A DNA stretch of 52,983 bases from an uncultured Clostridia bacterium. Lineage in GTDB: Bacteria > Bacillota > Clostridia > Christensenellales > Borkfalkiaceae. Below are positions 18,812-27,575 of this stretch, one piece after another. Where the stretch lies: NCBI GenBank assembly GCA_947631325.1, contig CANRKX010000005.1, positions 1-52,983 on the forward strand, written 5' to 3'. Made by a program: the position numbers and the translations under genes. The stretch's first letter is position 1, and each line of letters starts with the position of its first letter. The notes beneath the pieces were generated by a model. That model saw only the letters and a program-made list of their open reading frames with translations. It was not told where the DNA came from and did no database searches.

Positions 18812-19888
18812 TTAAATCCTTTCGGCAAAGCCCTTGCCCAAAATCTCGTTGGCGTCGGTTATGATGACGAAGGAGGTCGGATCGACCTCGTGAAGTCTCG
18901 CCTTCAATCTGACTGCCTGCGAACGGCGGCAGACGGTGATGACGACGGTGCGGGGCTCGCCCGTGTAGCCGCCCTCGGCGTTGATCTTGGTGTAGCCGCG
19001 GTGGATATAGTCGAGTATCACTTCCGAAACCTTGTCGGGATTGGAGGTGATTATGGTGACGTATTTGGTCTTTGCGATATTCTCGATTATGCCGTCTATC
19101 ACGAAGGATTTTGCGAATACGCCGAGCACCGAATAGAGACCTATTTCGGGTCCGAAAGTCCAGAAAGACAGCCCCGCAATGAGGAAGTCCGCCGCCAAAA
19201 GAGCGGCGCCTATGTTGATTTTAGCGAACTTTTTGACGATGAGGGCGATTATATCGCTGCCGCCCGTCGAGGCGCGGCAATTGAACACGATGGCATGCGC
19301 CGCACCCGAGATGATTATGGCATAGACGAGCTCGAGAAGGGGCTGTTGGGTCATGGGGCGCTGCAGGGGGATGAGGTCGAGAAGATAGACTTCGAGAGAG
19401 TAGGCTATCGTACAGTAAATTGTCTTTAAGGTCATCGACTTGCCCAAAAATATGAGACCGACTATCAGCAAAATGCCGTTCAAAATGGCGAGAATGACGG
19501 GCTGGGTGAGCCAGCTTATTTGCGGAGTTATATACTTTGCGAGGAGAATGGAGAGCCCGCCCATGCCGCCGAGCGCAAAGTTGTTGGGCGCGTTGAAGAG
19601 GAACATGCTTATCGCGAGCAGCAACACGCCCGCGTTGAGCGTGAGGAAATAGCCCGTCTTTTTGAGAAGGCTCGATTGTCCTTTCCCCTGCGGCGCCTGA
19701 GTCATCTGCGGGGGATTGGTTGTGTGCGGAGTTTTTGAGGAAGATTGCGACGGTGCGGGCGATACTTCGGGCGCGGGGCACGGAGTTTCTGCGGAGTTTT
19801 CAACCTCTTCGGCGGGCGCGGGTTGCGCCCCCTCTGCGGGTGCGACCCGCGCCTCTTTAATGGATGTGTCTTGAGTCTTTTTTTTCAT
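18812..19888 (-). CDS. YitT family membrane protein, tandem paralog with Pro/Ala/Glu-rich N-terminal extension
   Basis: AHAIVFNCRASTGGSDIIALIVKKFAKINIG; same C-terminus as neighbour; about 75-aa low-complexity N-terminus. Confidence 0.9.
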   Translation of the reverse strand: MKKKTQDTSIKEARVAPAEGAQPAPAEEVENSAETPCPAPEVSPAPSQSSSKTPHTTNPPQMTQAPQGKGQSSLLKKTGYFLTLNAGVLLLAISMFLFNAPNNFALGGMGGLSILLAKYITPQISWLTQPVILAILNGILLIVGLIFLGKSMTLKTIYCTIAYSLEVYLLDLIPLQRPMTQQPLLELVYAIIISGAAHAIVFNCRASTGGSDIIALIVKKFAKINIGAALLAADFLIAGLSFWTFGPEIGLYSVLGVFAKSFVIDGIIENIAKTKYVTIITSNPDKVSEVILDYIHRGYTKINAEGGYTGEPRTVVITVCRRSQAVRLKARLHEVDPTSFVIITDANEILGKGFAERI

Positions 19889-20095
19889 ATATATGAATAT
19901 TTTCCCCCGAAAACCCCTTATAAAACGGGATTTCCGATTTATGCTTTTTGTTGCGCCCTTCTATCCTCAGCCGCGTCCTAAAAAGGGGCGACGAGAAGAT
20001 TTCGGCGGCGACCTGCATTAAGCGCAAAAAATTACCGCCCCGCACGCCCCGAAAGCGCAAAGGGCGGAAAATTCCGCCATCCGAAAGGCACATAT

Positions 20096-20124
20096 AATAT
20101 AACACTTGCCGCCCTTCCTGTCAA
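20096..20124 (-). promoter_or_regulatory. Sigma-A promoter for the YitT pair (minus strand TTGACA-N17-TATATT)
   Basis: -35 at 20124-20119, -10 at 20101-20096. Confidence 0.7.
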
Positions 20125-20125
20125 C

Positions 20126-20162
20126 ATTTTTATGCGCATATACAGTATATGCGCATAAAAAT
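20126..20162. repeat. Perfect inverted repeat between divergent promoters
   Basis: ATTTTTATGCGCATATAC a GTATATGCGCATAAAAAT: 18-nt arms, 1-nt centre. Confidence 0.9.
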
Positions 20163-20246
20163 TTTTCGTTTTGTGGTGCTATAACTGTTTTATCCGCTGT
20201 GAATACAGGGGTGGCATTTAGCAATATCGGCACACTCCTCCCTCTA

Positions 20247-20275
20247 TTGACACTAATGGGCGGAAATGGTATAAT
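20247..20275 (+). promoter_or_regulatory. Consensus sigma-A promoter (TTGACA-N17-TATAAT)
   Basis: TTGACA 20247-20252, TATAAT 20270-20275. Confidence 0.8.
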
Positions 20276-20298
20276 TGAAATATCGGATAAGGTGATAT

Positions 20299-20550
20299 AT
20301 GAACAAACAGACCCGCTTAAAAATATTAATTGCAATTATTATCGGCTCGGTTTTGATTGCCGCCCTTGTGACGGGGCTCGTGCTTCACTTTGCGTTGCCG
20401 CACAACCGTGAAGAAAATAGTGATGCTGATTTTTCGGAACTGACATATGTAGCCATAGGCGACAGTATTACCGCAGGCGCAGATTCGACGAGAGGTTACG
20501 CCCCTATGGATTACCCATACCCCGAACTTGTAAAAGAGCGGGTTGCTTGA
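20299..20550 (+). pseudogene. Truncated SGNH/GDSL hydrolase with N-terminal membrane anchor
   Basis: MNKQTRLKILIAIIIGSVLIAALVTGLVL...ELTYVAIGDSITAGADSTRGYAPMDYPYPELVKERVA*; only block I (GDSIT) is present before the stop. Confidence 0.7.
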
Positions 20551-20587
20551 AAAATGCTTTAAATTTTAAATTTAACGAAATATTGAT

Positions 20588-20629
20588 TTTAAAATCCTCC
20601 GTGCGAATTTTCGCGCGGAGGATTTTAAA
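20588..20629. terminator. Bidirectional terminator hairpin at the 3' end of the polysaccharide operon
   Basis: TTTAAAATCCTCCGTGCGAA tt TTCGCGCGGAGGATTTTAAA, 20-bp stem. Confidence 0.85.
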
Positions 20630-20653
20630 TGTTCCGATAGGCATAAGATAATT

Positions 20654-21829
20654 TTACTTATTTGAAGTATTCCACGAATTTACTCCGCCGCCCGAGCGCA
20701 AGTCGCGCTCGAGAACGGAGCTTCTTATTGCCGCAATTTCAATGACTTTATCAAAGGTTGTTTTGATTATCTGCGCAATTTCGTCGGTATAGCCGGGAGC
20801 GACAATTATTATGCAATCGACGGGATGTTCACGGCTGTAATCGGGCGAAACTATTTTTATATGCGACGCGGGGGCGTATCTGCCCTGTTTAAAGGGAGCG
20901 GAATCTATTATATATTCTATCTTTTCACCCATTTCTGTCGTCGCCGCTATGGTGAACCCCTGATGACTTGCGCCCCATATGGCTACCTTTTTGCCATGTT
21001 GTATCTTTTCGTTTACAAATTCGGCGAAATCCTTTTTGAGAGCGCCCCTGTTCCTCTCCAATCCTTTTACATTTGGCGCGCTCTTTTTTTGCACTATCAC
21101 TTCGATCGTGTCAGGCAGACAGAGACGGCTTTCAAGGACCTTGAAACCGTTCTTTTCAAACAAAAATGCAAGAGTATCTTGTGTGAAATATACTATATGG
21201 TCATGCAAAAGCTCATAATATCCGTCGTTTTTGAGTATGTACTCAAAACTCGGCACGGTGATAAGCCCATAACCCCCTTCAGTAAGATTGTTGTAAATGC
21301 AACTAAGCATAGTGTTGGGATAGGGCTGATGCTCCAAAAAGTTAAATGACAAAAAGGCGTCGAAAGGTCCGCCCTCGATTACGGTATCCGTACTTTCGGT
21401 AAAATTCTTTTTTACGTTAAGACCGCTCTGCACGGCTATATCAACCAAACTTTCACGGTTTTCAATGCCGTACGCTTCTACCGGGAATTCGGTCAGAACC
21501 TTCAAAAATTCTCCTCTGCCGCATCCGACCTCAACAAACTTTTTACCCGTCAGATTATATTTTTTTATAAATCTGTCGTACTGCGAACGCCTTAAATCTA
21601 CCATTGTTTGAGTAAATCCGCCTGCGCGTATGGTATCCCTATAATAATCCACGGGTTCGCAATCAAACTGCACTAACCCGCATTTCGGACACGCGCAAAG
21701 ATCAAGGTCTATACCGGAATCGAACTTCACTTCACTCTCGTCGGGGATATTCTGCGCGCTGGCGGGCATGCCGCTGCACGTCAGAATGGGCTTACCGAGA
21801 GGCGCGCCGCAGACAATACATTTTTTCAT
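20654..21829 (-). CDS. Class I SAM-dependent methyltransferase, TylC3-like sugar C-methyltransferase architecture
   Basis: N-terminal CIVCG...CACPKCGLVQ zinc-type motif; VEVGCGRGEFLKVL; ELLHDHIVYFT; C-terminal domain with GASHQGFTIAATTEM. Confidence 0.8.
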   Translation of the reverse strand: MKKCIVCGAPLGKPILTCSGMPASAQNIPDESEVKFDSGIDLDLCACPKCGLVQFDCEPVDYYRDTIRAGGFTQTMVDLRRSQYDRFIKKYNLTGKKFVEVGCGRGEFLKVLTEFPVEAYGIENRESLVDIAVQSGLNVKKNFTESTDTVIEGGPFDAFLSFNFLEHQPYPNTMLSCIYNNLTEGGYGLITVPSFEYILKNDGYYELLHDHIVYFTQDTLAFLFEKNGFKVLESRLCLPDTIEVIVQKKSAPNVKGLERNRGALKKDFAEFVNEKIQHGKKVAIWGASHQGFTIAATTEMGEKIEYIIDSAPFKQGRYAPASHIKIVSPDYSREHPVDCIIIVAPGYTDEIAQIIKTTFDKVIEIAAIRSSVLERDLRSGGGVNSWNTSNK

Positions 21830-22902
21830 AAATCCACCTCGTTTATAATGACCGCCGCCTTTATCAGATCGGCAGGTTTTTCCTTAGTCAATAAAAATGC
21901 CTTTTCAATATTTTCAAAGCCGTAAAAGGTATGGGTGACGAGCGGCTCTGGGTCTATCCTGCCATACTCCACCATCTTCAACATGCGCTCGATACGCGCC
22001 CTGCCGCCCTTGGCGAGCTCGGTATGAATGGTCTTGCCAGCCATGCCCCTTCCGCCGCTGAATTTGGGGAAAGCGAGTGCGCCGTCGCCGCCGTAATAAT
22101 TAACGTTGGAAATCACTCCCCTGCCGTATTTCACCATGTCGACGGCTTGAGTGAACACCTCGTCGCCGCCTCCCGCTATAACGACACAATCGGGACCGTT
22201 GCCCGACGTCATGGCGAGTACCCGCTCGACCACATCGCCATCCCTATAGCTTATAACGTCGCTCGCGCCGTACAATTTTGCCGCCTCGACACATTTGGGA
22301 CGGCTGCCTACCGCTATAATGCGCGCGGCGCCCATATGTGCGGCGCCCGCAATAGCCATAAGCCCTATTGGACCTATGCCAAGTACGCAAACGGTATCTC
22401 CCGTATTTATCTCGGCGTATTCGGCTCCCGTAAGCCCCGTCGTCATCACGTCGACGCACATGAGCGCCTGTTTTAAAGTCACTCCTTGAGGTATATGCGC
22501 AAGCGTCGTATCGGCATCGGGAATTGCAAACCGTTCGGCAAAAACTCCGGGGATAGTCCTGCCTAACCTGTGCCCCGAAAAGTGCTCGCCGGCGTGTCGC
22601 TCGCATCCCTCTTGAGACGCTACTGCACGCCAATCGGGAGTTATAGCGGGAACGGCGACTATATCTCCCGCTTTAAAATCCTTGACCTGTGCGCCCGTTT
22701 TAACAACTTTTGCGACACATTCATGCCCCAAAACGTGATTTGTCTGCTTGGGTTTGCCGCCGCCGAAAACGGTATGCACGTCGGAAGTGCATGCGCACAC
22801 CGCTACAGGGCTCAGAATTGCGCCGTACGGCTCCGCAAGCACGGGTTCGGGCACTTCTCTCCATTCCGTTTTATACGGCTCAGAAAACACGAATGCTTTC
22901 AT
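21826..22902 (-). CDS. Zinc-dependent alcohol dehydrogenase, NADP-dependent secondary-alcohol (isopropanol) dehydrogenase-like
   Basis: CACTSDVHTVF, LGHECVAKVV, VPAITPDWRA, VDVMTTGLTGAE, VLGIGPIGLMAIAGA, AVGSRPKCVEAAKLYGASD, GFENIEKAFLLTKEKPADLIK. Confidence 0.88.
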   Translation of the reverse strand: MKAFVFSEPYKTEWREVPEPVLAEPYGAILSPVAVCACTSDVHTVFGGGKPKQTNHVLGHECVAKVVKTGAQVKDFKAGDIVAVPAITPDWRAVASQEGCERHAGEHFSGHRLGRTIPGVFAERFAIPDADTTLAHIPQGVTLKQALMCVDVMTTGLTGAEYAEINTGDTVCVLGIGPIGLMAIAGAAHMGAARIIAVGSRPKCVEAAKLYGASDVISYRDGDVVERVLAMTSGNGPDCVVIAGGGDEVFTQAVDMVKYGRGVISNVNYYGGDGALAFPKFSGGRGMAGKTIHTELAKGGRARIERMLKMVEYGRIDPEPLVTHTFYGFENIEKAFLLTKEKPADLIKAAVIINEVDL

Positions 22903-22935
22903 ATTTTTTTCTCCGTTGATCCATTAAGTTTATTT

Positions 22936-23022
22936 TCTTTGGTTACTGCGTAACCAAAGAAAAAGGGAGCTCCCTTTTTCTTTGGTTACTGCGTAACCAA
23001 AGAAAAAGGGAGCTCCCTTTTT
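22936..23022. repeat. Two perfect tandem copies of a 43-bp palindromic unit; 30-bp-arm perfect hairpin
   Basis: CTTTGGTTACTGCGTAACCAAAGAAAAAGGGAGCTCCCTTTTT at 22937-22979 and 22980-23022; arms 22960-22989 and 22993-23022 are exact reverse complements. Confidence 0.95.
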
Positions 23023-23043
23023 GCTGTTTTTGTTTAGATTATT

Positions 23044-23964
23044 TTAAAGAACGCAATTTATATGTTTTACGATTTCGCCGACGCCCTCTTTGAGGGAAGT
23101 ATGCGGCGTCCAACCCGTATCTTTTGTCAATTCGGACACATCCGCTTTCAAGTACATGACCTGTTTGTCCGCATAGGGCAAAGCGCCGAGTTTGACCAGT
23201 CCGCGCGTTCCGAAAAAGTCGGCTATTTCGTAAATTATATCCTTTAATTGCCGCGCCGTTCCGCTGCCTATAACGTACACTTTGCCGTCTATACCTCTAT
23301 CGCCCAAGAGTGCAAATGCTTCAGCCGCGTCGCCGTTATAAAGATAGTCCCACATCTGCTCGCCCTTTGTGAATTCCATGGCTTCGCCCGCCATCATTTT
23401 GGTGACGACCGAAGTTATCATACTCTTGCCTTCGCCGCCCTCGTAAGGACCGTATGTGCTGACTATCCTGCCCCAAACGTGTTTCATCCCCAAAGAATGG
23501 GCAAATTCACGCGTGAACTCGCCTGCGGCAAGTTTTGCTATGCCGTACCCGTTTTCGGGAAAGGCGGGCGTCGACGAGAGCAAGGTGCCTTCCACCCGCC
23601 CGTATTCGGCTTGAGAGCCCGCGCCGATAAAAGTTTTACAGCCGAACTTCGCAGCTGCGGCAACCGCGTCGATAGCGTACCTTATATTGTCGCATTGACT
23701 GTAAAAATCATTGCGCCTCGAACGGGCGGTATTCCAACCGAAATGATAGAATACGTCGTATTCTTTGCCCGTATCGTTCACTATATCGCACAGCTCGTCC
23801 AAGCCGCAATATTTTATAGTCACAAGCTTACTTGAAGGAATGTTGACGTTGCGTTTGGAATCCTTGCGGCAAAGCGCGAGCACTTCCATTCCGTTTTCAG
23901 TCAATCTCTTTATCAATGATATGCCTATCCCGCAAGTTGCGCCTGTGATAATTGCCCGTTTCAT
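23044..23964 (-). CDS. NAD(P)-dependent epimerase/reductase (extended SDR)
   Basis: MKRAIITGATCGIGISLIKRL; YGIAKLAAG (YxxxK); FYHFGWN; WDYLYNGDAAEAF. Confidence 0.85.
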   Translation of the reverse strand: MKRAIITGATCGIGISLIKRLTENGMEVLALCRKDSKRNVNIPSSKLVTIKYCGLDELCDIVNDTGKEYDVFYHFGWNTARSRRNDFYSQCDNIRYAIDAVAAAAKFGCKTFIGAGSQAEYGRVEGTLLSSTPAFPENGYGIAKLAAGEFTREFAHSLGMKHVWGRIVSTYGPYEGGEGKSMITSVVTKMMAGEAMEFTKGEQMWDYLYNGDAAEAFALLGDRGIDGKVYVIGSGTARQLKDIIYEIADFFGTRGLVKLGALPYADKQVMYLKADVSELTKDTGWTPHTSLKEGVGEIVKHINCVL

Positions 23965-24063
23965 ACTTACACCCTCTGACGTTGTTTCTGCTTTTTGATT
24001 ATTTCTTTGTATGTAAAGATAAATTGAGTTAAAATATGCTTAAAATTTCAGTGCAATATGTTC

Positions 24064-25908
24064 TTATTTTTTATTGATCAAGGGGTTGGCATCTTCCAAC
24101 ATACCTATCACCATAATGCTTTCAAGTTCTTCACGCGGGAGGAAAGGCGCAAGGTCCTCCAAGGGAGGAGAAATCAATGTGCCGTCATCCATCTTCTTTG
24201 TGGCTGACTTGGGTTCGAAATTTTGTGCGGTATCAACAAATATTTCCGTCAGGCAATATCCGTCAGATTGTAAAATTTCATCCAATTTGCTCATCTCGCG
24301 ATTGTTGTTTATGCAATAGTAGGGAATATCATAGGCATATGCAATTTTCTTCATGGACGGGAACGACAAATCAAAGCTATCGTTGGGTCCGACGCCGAAC
24401 TTGCTGTGTTCGGGGAACAAGTTGCTTTCGGTTTGACGCATGGAGTGATAGCCGTCGTTGTTTATAACGAAAATTTTAATGGGTAATTTATGATAAACTA
24501 TTGTCTGCAATTCCTGTATGTTCATCTGGATGGAACCGTCGCCCGAGACACAAATTATTTCTTCGCCCGAAGCAAAGGCTGCGCCTATAGCCGCAGGCAA
24601 ATCATAACCCATTGACGCGGCGCCGCTGTTTATTATAAATCTTTGACCCTTCTTAATTTCATAGGCATGACTGCCGACAACGCAAGCGCTGCCGTTTCCG
24701 ACCACCGTAATTTTATTTTCCGGCAATCTTCTGCTCAATTCTTTTATAAAGCAATATACGTTTGCAAGCGGCGCATTAAGATCGTAATGTTTTGGTAATA
24801 CGACAGGATATTTTTGCTTCCAACTGCGGCATAAATCCAACCAATCGTTTCCGTTGAATAACACTTGCCCGTTGAGCTTATTTATCAGTTTCGAAAGGAA
24901 AATTTTCGCGTCGGCGCAAATAGGAAGCTCGACATGGATTGACGGCTTACAGAGCTCATATTTATCAATATCCACCATTATAACAAAGGCTTTCCGCGCC
25001 CAATTTTCTTTGCTGTATCCGACCTGCCTTACGCCCAATCTGCTGCCGACCGACAATACAAGATCGCTGTTTTGCACAGCCCAGTTGCCCGCTCTGTCGC
25101 CCATGATTCCTGCACGACCGATATATAAAGGATTTGTATCTTCAATTAAATCGATACTGTCCCATCCTGTTACGACGGGGATATTGAGAAGTTTTGCGGC
25201 TTTTATAAATTCATCGTGCGCTCCCGCTATCCTTATTCCGTTTCCGGCATTGAAAACGGGTCTTTCAGACTTCTTTATAAGTTGTATGACTTGATCTATC
25301 ACGCTCTCATCGACGTCATAATTTTTTTCGTTATATCCTTCGGATATAGGGTCAAAATGGACAAAATCACTCTTCTCCATAATCGCGCTCTGTATATCCA
25401 AAGGCACGTCGAGCCAAACAGGACCCGGACGACCTTCTTTGGCTAAATATAACGCCTTTTCCAAATGGTACATTGCATATTTGGGATCCGAAAGCATTTC
25501 GGCATATTTAGTCATGGGATTGACAACTTTAACTATATCGAATTCCTGATCGCCCATGGCGCGCAGAGGCAAGCCGCTCGCCCTTGCAGTGGTAGCATAT
25601 CTGACTTGTCCGGAAATTATAAGCATGGGAATGGAATCAAGCCAAGCTCCCACAACCCCCGTCAGAGTGTTCGTTCCTCCCGGACCTGTCGTTACGCATA
25701 CCAGCGGTATTTGCTTATGCAACCTTGCGTAGGACTCTGCTGCTATGGCAGCCGCTTGCTCATGTTGGACAAATACACATTTCATCCCGGGCGTATGCGC
25801 AAAGGCATCGTCGAGGTGCATTGCACCCCCTCCGGGCAATGTGAAATCGGTGACGATTCCTTGCTCTACTAAGTATTCGCCGAAATAATCCGCAACTCTC
25901 TTTTTCAT
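24064..25908 (-). CDS. Thiamine-diphosphate-dependent enzyme, acetolactate-synthase large-subunit-like
   Basis: VFVQHEQAAAIAAESYARL catalytic Glu; TTGPGGTNTLTGV; GDGSIQMNIQELQTIVYHKLPIKIFVINNDGYHSMRQTE TPP motif. Confidence 0.9.
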   Translation of the reverse strand: MKKRVADYFGEYLVEQGIVTDFTLPGGGAMHLDDAFAHTPGMKCVFVQHEQAAAIAAESYARLHKQIPLVCVTTGPGGTNTLTGVVGAWLDSIPMLIISGQVRYATTARASGLPLRAMGDQEFDIVKVVNPMTKYAEMLSDPKYAMYHLEKALYLAKEGRPGPVWLDVPLDIQSAIMEKSDFVHFDPISEGYNEKNYDVDESVIDQVIQLIKKSERPVFNAGNGIRIAGAHDEFIKAAKLLNIPVVTGWDSIDLIEDTNPLYIGRAGIMGDRAGNWAVQNSDLVLSVGSRLGVRQVGYSKENWARKAFVIMVDIDKYELCKPSIHVELPICADAKIFLSKLINKLNGQVLFNGNDWLDLCRSWKQKYPVVLPKHYDLNAPLANVYCFIKELSRRLPENKITVVGNGSACVVGSHAYEIKKGQRFIINSGAASMGYDLPAAIGAAFASGEEIICVSGDGSIQMNIQELQTIVYHKLPIKIFVINNDGYHSMRQTESNLFPEHSKFGVGPNDSFDLSFPSMKKIAYAYDIPYYCINNNREMSKLDEILQSDGYCLTEIFVDTAQNFEPKSATKKMDDGTLISPPLEDLAPFLPREELESIMVIGMLEDANPLINKK

Positions 25909-25943
25909 TATTTTTTCACCTTTATTATTTTTTATAAATAAAA

Positions 25944-27575
25944 TTATTTATCTTCGTCAATTTGTTTTTCCGCTGTGTCGTCGGTGTTTGAACCTTTTCC
26001 CTCTGACGCTTCACCCTGAGTACAAATCATCGCCGTATTGCCGTCCTCATTGGTAATCCTGTTATCGGATACGGCGTTCCCCTCATTTCTATGTCCTGCG
26101 TTTTTTATTTTGCTTTTCAATGCTGACCGGACGGATTTGCATAAGTCGATAATAAATTTATCTCTCAAGATAATAAGCATTGTAAAATAAGCCAACACGC
26201 CGACGAAAGTAATCAATATAAATTGCCATATGCCGTTGCCCAAATATTTTTGCATAAAGAATATCGGGGCAAACATTACCGCGGCGGCTATCGCATATCG
26301 CCATATACTGCCGAAAATCGTCTTTAAAGAGACGAACTTTTTTGCAAGGGCGAGTATTGCGAGGATAGTAGTTACCGTTACCTCACACACAGCCGTAGAT
26401 ATTGCGGCGCCTGTTGCGCCATAGCGGGGAATCAACACCCAATTCAAGCCGACGTTCAAAGCTGCAGCCACAAATGTCGCTATCGTCGGATATATCTCCT
26501 TCCTCGCCGCTATAAACAGTTGATCTCCGAATACCGTTCCCAGCCCGGAGATTACAAATCTTACAGACATTATCTGCATTAAAAGGGGCACTTCCTCATA
26601 GCCGTCGCCCAAAAACCAACTGCTCAGATTGCCCGACAAGACGGCAAAGCCGACTATAAGCGGCAAACCCATCATCCAGACATATCTTATCGCCCGCGCG
26701 ATATGCCTTTTAAACTCATCCATATTACCTTGACTGAAGTCGCGCGCGTTGCGGGAGACCATGACCGAAGATATTATCGTGACGAGAAGGAGAGCCACGC
26801 TGTTTATCTTGTACGCCTGCTCATAACAGCCGTTTTCATAGTCGGGGTTTTCGGCGAGCAAGCCTATCATGGTCTTGTCAAAGACCGAATAGATGGTCAC
26901 GGCGAGCGTCGGCAGGAAGATTATCAAGGTGGGCTTGAGATGCCTTGTCAATTCCAGCTGCTTTGGCGGCACTTTCTTAATCTTGCCGATTATCGACGGC
27001 CACATGATAAGATTGGAAAAGACCATTGAGACCGCATAACAAAGGGTATATATCCATGTATCGTTCTCTGTCTTTACGAATACGAAGATGCAAATCAAAC
27101 CGACGACGCGCATTATGATTGTGCGGATGGCAATGGATTTGAAATTCTCTTCGCCCCTGAAATAGTACTGGATATCAAAGGGTATCGTTATTACCTGCAA
27201 CGACAATATGAGTATCAAAAGATTATAATTTTCGCCGAAACCGACGGTGAAGATTATAGAATATAGGACGGCAAGGGCGACAGAAGTGAATACGGTCTTT
27301 AATATAAAAACTTCCCAAAAGACCTTGCTTCTCTCCTCTTCATTCTTACAGGAAGCTATCTGTCTCTGCCCGTACATATCGAACCCGAGGTTTGCAAACA
27401 GGACAAAATATGAGATTATCGACGCCGAAAAACTGTACTGCCCATTACCCTCTTCGTGAAGCACGCGCGACAAATAGGGCGTGGTTATAAGCGGCACGAT
27501 AAGCGTGAGAATCTGGCTTATGAAGTTATATATAAAATTTGATTTTAAGCTTTTTATAGCCTGTTTTTGTTTCAT
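25944..27575 (-). CDS. Oligosaccharide flippase (Wzx family)
   Basis: MKQKQAIKSLKSNFIYNFISQILTLIVPLITTPYLSRVLHEEGNGQYSFSASIISYFVLFANLGFDMYGQRQIA; polytopic. Confidence 0.9.
   Translation of the reverse strand: MKQKQAIKSLKSNFIYNFISQILTLIVPLITTPYLSRVLHEEGNGQYSFSASIISYFVLFANLGFDMYGQRQIASCKNEEERSKVFWEVFILKTVFTSVALAVLYSIIFTVGFGENYNLLILILSLQVITIPFDIQYYFRGEENFKSIAIRTIIMRVVGLICIFVFVKTENDTWIYTLCYAVSMVFSNLIMWPSIIGKIKKVPPKQLELTRHLKPTLIIFLPTLAVTIYSVFDKTMIGLLAENPDYENGCYEQAYKINSVALLLVTIISSVMVSRNARDFSQGNMDEFKRHIARAIRYVWMMGLPLIVGFAVLSGNLSSWFLGDGYEEVPLLMQIMSVRFVISGLGTVFGDQLFIAARKEIYPTIATFVAAALNVGLNWVLIPRYGATGAAISTAVCEVTVTTILAILALAKKFVSLKTIFGSIWRYAIAAAVMFAPIFFMQKYLGNGIWQFILITFVGVLAYFTMLIILRDKFIIDLCKSVRSALKSKIKNAGHRNEGNAVSDNRITNEDGNTAMICTQGEASEGKGSNTDDTAEKQIDEDK

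Noticed and set aside
20018-20411. Overlapping ORFs 20018..20335 (-) and 20106..20411 (+) across the divergent promoter region
   Set aside because: They run through the palindrome and both consensus promoters; no protein-like features.
22937-23022. CRISPR-like array from the repeated 43-bp unit
   Set aside because: Only two abutting palindromic copies with no unique spacers and no cas genes.
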